A DNA stretch of 7,623 bases. Origin: Sphingomonadales bacterium UBA1936. Its GTDB lineage: Bacteria > Pseudomonadota > Alphaproteobacteria > Sphingomonadales > Sphingomonadaceae. Below the pieces are notes generated by a model. The model saw only the letters and a program-made list of their open reading frames with translations, did not search any database and was not told where the DNA came from. Both the position numbers and the translations under genes were made by a program. The stretch spans positions 1 to 7,623 of the forward strand of contig DDFE01000190.1 in the NCBI GenBank assembly GCA_002336985.1, given 5' to 3'. Positions 5,565-7,623 of this stretch are shown piece after piece. Each line of letters begins with the position of its first letter. Within the stretch, counting starts at the first letter, position 1.

Positions 5565-6394
5565 GCACTGCCCTTGAGTTCGAGCGCGCGGGAATAAAGC
5601 GTGCGGCGGTCGATGCCGGTCAGTTTGGCCACTTCGCTCGCAGCTTGCCCCACGGACAGGGTTTTCAACGCATCGAGCAACGCAGCATCGCTGTCGATCG
5701 CGAACGTCGCTTCGCCGGGCGCCGCGACGACGATGACGATCTCCCCCTTGGGCGGTGCGTCCGTATAGCGCGCGGCAAGCGCCGAGAGCGGGGCGGTCAC
5801 GCATTCCTCATAGGCCTTGGTCAACTCGCGCGCGACACCGGCCTCACGGTCGCCGAGCCCCTTCGCGAGCGCTGCCAGCGTCACGCCGAGCCGAGGGCCG
5901 GATTCGTAAAAGACGAGTGTCGCCCGCACGCTGGCGATTTCGGCGATCGCGTCGTCGCGCGCCTTCGCCTTGGAGGGCAGGAACCCCAAGAAAAGGAACC
6001 GGTCGGTCGGCAGGCCGGCGACGGTCAGCGCGGCGACAGCGGCGCAGGGGCCGGGGATGGTCACGACGGCTATCCCTGCCTCTCGCGCGTCGCGCACCAG
6101 CTTGTAGCCCGGATCGGAGATGAGCGGCGTGCCTGCATCCGAAGTCAGCGCGACCGATTCGGTTGCCATGCGCGCGATGAGTTGCGGGCGTACCTTGTCG
6201 GCGTTGTGATCGTGATACGGCAGCATCGACCGCTTCACGCCGATATGGCTCAGCAGCTTGCCCGTGACGCGGCTGTCCTCGACGCACAGCACGTCCGCAT
6301 CGCGCAGGATGCCGGCGGCGCGGGGACTCAAATCGCCGAGATTGCCGATCGGGGTCGCGACGATGTAGAGGCCGGGGGCGAGTTTTGCGTTCAT
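5561..6394 (-). CDS. rsmI: 16S rRNA (cytidine1402-2'-O)-methyltransferase RsmI
   Basis: This 277-aa SAM-dependent methyltransferase of the tetrapyrrole-methylase fold 2'-O-methylates C1402 in the decoding centre of 16S rRNA. Family signatures run throughout: ATPIGNLGDLS (13-23), VEDSRVTGKLL (38-48), SDAGTPLISDPG (85-96), PGPCAA (114-119), GFLPSKAKAR (137-146), FYESGPRL (162-169), ARELTKAYEE (188-197) and KGEIVIVV (216-223), with a small C-terminal helical domain ending LYSRALELKG. ATG 6394 gives the usual family N-terminus. The open frame continues upstream, but there it overlaps the divergent lipoprotein gene. No clear ribosome binding site precedes this ATG, in contrast to the other genes of the operon. 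It heads the leftward operon rsmI-yraN-gshB-dedA. Confidence 0.95.
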   Translation of the reverse strand: MNAKLAPGLYIVATPIGNLGDLSPRAAGILRDADVLCVEDSRVTGKLLSHIGVKRSMLPYHDHNADKVRPQLIARMATESVALTSDAGTPLISDPGYKLVRDAREAGIAVVTIPGPCAAVAALTVAGLPTDRFLFLGFLPSKAKARDDAIAEIASVRATLVFYESGPRLGVTLAALAKGLGDREAGVARELTKAYEECVTAPLSALAARYTDAPPKGEIVIVVAAPGEATFAIDSDAALLDALKTLSVGQAASEVAKLTGIDRRTLYSRALELKGSA

Positions 6395-6409
6395 AGGGGA
6401 AGACGGCTC
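6395..6409. promoter_or_regulatory. Fifteen-base divergent spacer between rsmI and the lpoA-like gene
   Basis: Only 15 bases separate the two divergent start codons. On the + strand GGGGA (6395-6399), 10 bases before the ATG at 6410, can serve as ribosome binding site for the lipoprotein. On the - strand no such site is seen for rsmI. A promoter cannot fit here, so each gene's promoter must lie inside the other gene's coding region. Confidence 0.55.
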
Positions 6410-7582
6410 ATGGCAGAGGCAGGCGCGCTGGGGCAAATCGCCCGCGCAGGCAAGTGGTTCGCGATCGTGGGCGCGATGGCTCTTTCCGCGTGTCAGGTCG
6501 TGCCAAAGGGGCCGCCGCGCCCCACCGGTCCCGTCGCGCCGCCGACCCGCCCGGAAACGGGGACATTGCCGACCGATACCCAGCGTAACCGCGTAGCGCT
6601 GCTCGTGCCGATGTCGGGACCGAATGCAGGTGTCGGCGAATCGATCGCCAATGCCGCTAACATGGCTGTGCTCGACACGGGCGGGAAAACGATCCGCGTG
6701 ACGATGTACGACACGGCGGGCGGTGCCGCCGCTGCCGCGCAAAAGGCGATTGCAGAGGGCAATCGCCTGATCCTGGGGCCGTTGCTCGCCGACGATGTCC
6801 GTGCTGTCGCTCCGGTCGCGCGCTCGGCGCGAATTCCGGTGGTCAGCTTCTCGAACGACGCCAGTGTCGCCGGGAACGGCGTCTATGTCATGGGCTTTGC
6901 GCCCGCGCAGTCGATCGACCGCGTCGTGCAGTTCGCGCGCAGCAAGGGCGTGACGAAGTTCGCGGGGCTCATTCCCTCGGGCCTCTATGGCCAGCGCGCC
7001 TCCACTGCATTCCTGCGCAGCGTCGAAAGCGCGGGCGGGCAGGTCGTGTCGCTGCAGACGTTCGACCGCAACGCAGGGTCTATGTCGGCGGCGGTCACGC
7101 GACTCTCCGCCTCCTCGGCCTATGAAGCCGTGCTGGTCGCTGATTCGGCGCGTGCCGCTGTTCAGTTCGCGCCGATGGTGCGCGCAAAGGGTGGTGCTGC
7201 CGCCCGCATGCTCGGCACCGAATTGTGGAACGCCGAAGGGGCGCTCGGCGCAAATCCTGCGCTGCGTGGCGCCTGGTTCGCAAGCGTCAGCGACGGCGTC
7301 TACAACCAGCTCGCGACCAAATACCGCACCCGTTTCGGCAAGGGTGCATATCGCCTGGCGAGCCTCGGGTACGACTCGGTCCTGCTCGTGACACGTATCG
7401 GCAGCGACTGGGCGTTCGGGGCGCCGTTCCCGGTTGCTCGCCTTGCCGATGCGGGCGGGTTCACGGGCATCGACGGCGCGTTCCGCTTCGGGCGCGATGG
7501 CGTGGCCGAGCGCGCGCTGGAGGTCCAGCAGGCCGGGCCGGGCGGCTTTACCGTCGTCGACGCCGCACCGCGCGGCTTCTAG
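6410..7582 (+). CDS. LpoA-like lipoprotein, penicillin-binding protein activator
   Basis: This 390-aa protein has a lipoprotein signal peptide: n-region to Lys15, hydrophobic 16-25, lipobox LSAC with the lipidated cysteine at 28. A Pro-rich linker (about 32-55) follows, then a type 1 periplasmic-binding-protein domain from RVALLVPMSGP (61-71) to the C-terminus. That domain includes ILGPLLADDV (121-130), IPVVSFSND (142-150) and GYDSVLLV (320-327). This matches the C-terminal domain of LpoA (YraM), the outer-membrane activator of the peptidoglycan synthase PBP1A. E. coli LpoA is much longer (about 680 aa) because of an N-terminal TPR-like domain, which is absent here. The rsmI neighbourhood supports the assignment, while a role as a PBP activator here is inferred. 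The frame is open far upstream, but that part is antisense to rsmI and yraN. ATG 6410 gives a proper signal peptide; ATG 6476 would leave too short a leader. Confidence 0.85.
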   Translation: MAEAGALGQIARAGKWFAIVGAMALSACQVVPKGPPRPTGPVAPPTRPETGTLPTDTQRNRVALLVPMSGPNAGVGESIANAANMAVLDTGGKTIRVTMYDTAGGAAAAAQKAIAEGNRLILGPLLADDVRAVAPVARSARIPVVSFSNDASVAGNGVYVMGFAPAQSIDRVVQFARSKGVTKFAGLIPSGLYGQRASTAFLRSVESAGGQVVSLQTFDRNAGSMSAAVTRLSASSAYEAVLVADSARAAVQFAPMVRAKGGAAARMLGTELWNAEGALGANPALRGAWFASVSDGVYNQLATKYRTRFGKGAYRLASLGYDSVLLVTRIGSDWAFGAPFPVARLADAGGFTGIDGAFRFGRDGVAERALEVQQAGPGGFTVVDAAPRGF

Positions 7583-7623
7583 TCCGCGACCACTTCGGTC
7601 AGGATCGCGTCGAGGACGCCGAA
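7579..7623 (-). CDS. C-terminal end of a leftward gene (cut by window), possibly hemW
   Basis: Read leftward from the window edge, an open frame gives the 14 residues FGVLDAILTEVVAD followed by TAG at 7581-7579. This TAG and the TAG of the lpoA-like gene share the palindrome CTAG, so the two genes would converge with their stops overlapping. The short peptide looks like a plausible helical protein end and resembles the tails of some HemW (radical SAM heme chaperone) proteins, which from memory often lie here in related genomes. Fourteen residues cannot prove identity. Confidence 0.35.
   Translation of the reverse strand, partial: FGVLDAILTEVVAD

Noticed and set aside
5294..6409. Upstream extension of the lpoA-like frame to 762 codons, which might look like the missing N-terminal LpoA domain.
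   Set aside because: It is antisense to rsmI and yraN, has shadow composition, and would place the signal peptide and lipobox in the middle of the protein.
1..7623. tRNA, rRNA, CRISPR arrays, insertion sequences and known riboswitches.
   Set aside because: Reading both strands showed no cloverleaf, spaced repeats, transposase or recognisable aptamer; nearly all sequence is explained by coding regions.

Overview
The window is about 7.6 kb of GC-rich DNA that reads as a chromosomal segment of an alphaproteobacterium, most likely a sphingomonad (Sphingomonadales). This rests on gene content, base composition and protein style; the genus cannot be fixed from the sequence alone. There are ten protein genes, two of them cut by the window edges. 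No tRNA, rRNA, CRISPR array, insertion sequence or integrated element is visible. Coding density is very high, and the longest gap without a gene is about 190 bases.

Left block (+ strand, 2-2231): the 3' part of a short FSA/TalC-type transaldolase, then a XerC-type tyrosine recombinase whose ribosome binding site overlaps the transaldolase stop, then a histidine-box membrane hydroxylase of the sterol desaturase/fatty acid hydroxylase superfamily.

Middle block (- strand, 3456 down to 2233): three small, probably exported proteins in an overlapping cluster. In order of transcription they are a beta-rich pilin-like protein, a single-domain immunoglobulin-fold protein resembling one half of a PapD-type chaperone (or an FN3 domain), and a two-cysteine protein with a charged helical tail. 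The first pair overlaps by ATGA and the second by 77 bases in different frames. No usher, secretin or other assembly gene lies next to them. This is the least explained and most interesting part of the window. Its only sizeable upstream region (3457-3647) is relatively AT-rich and carries short repeats.

Right block: a divergent arrangement around 6395-6409. Leftward runs a tightly packed operon rsmI - yraN - gshB - dedA (16S rRNA methyltransferase, YraN nuclease-like protein, glutathione synthetase, DedA membrane protein) with gaps of -4, 1 and 5 bases. Rightward runs a lipoprotein with an LpoA-like periplasmic-binding domain, a candidate penicillin-binding-protein activator. The rsmI/lpoA/yraN association also exists in Escherichia coli, but here yraN has moved to the rsmI side. 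At the far right, the last 15 codons of a leftward gene run into the lpoA-like stop codon.

Most of the window is housekeeping: central carbon metabolism, chromosome dimer resolution, rRNA modification, glutathione synthesis and envelope upkeep. The three-gene exported cluster and the orphan lipid hydroxylase are accessory in character.
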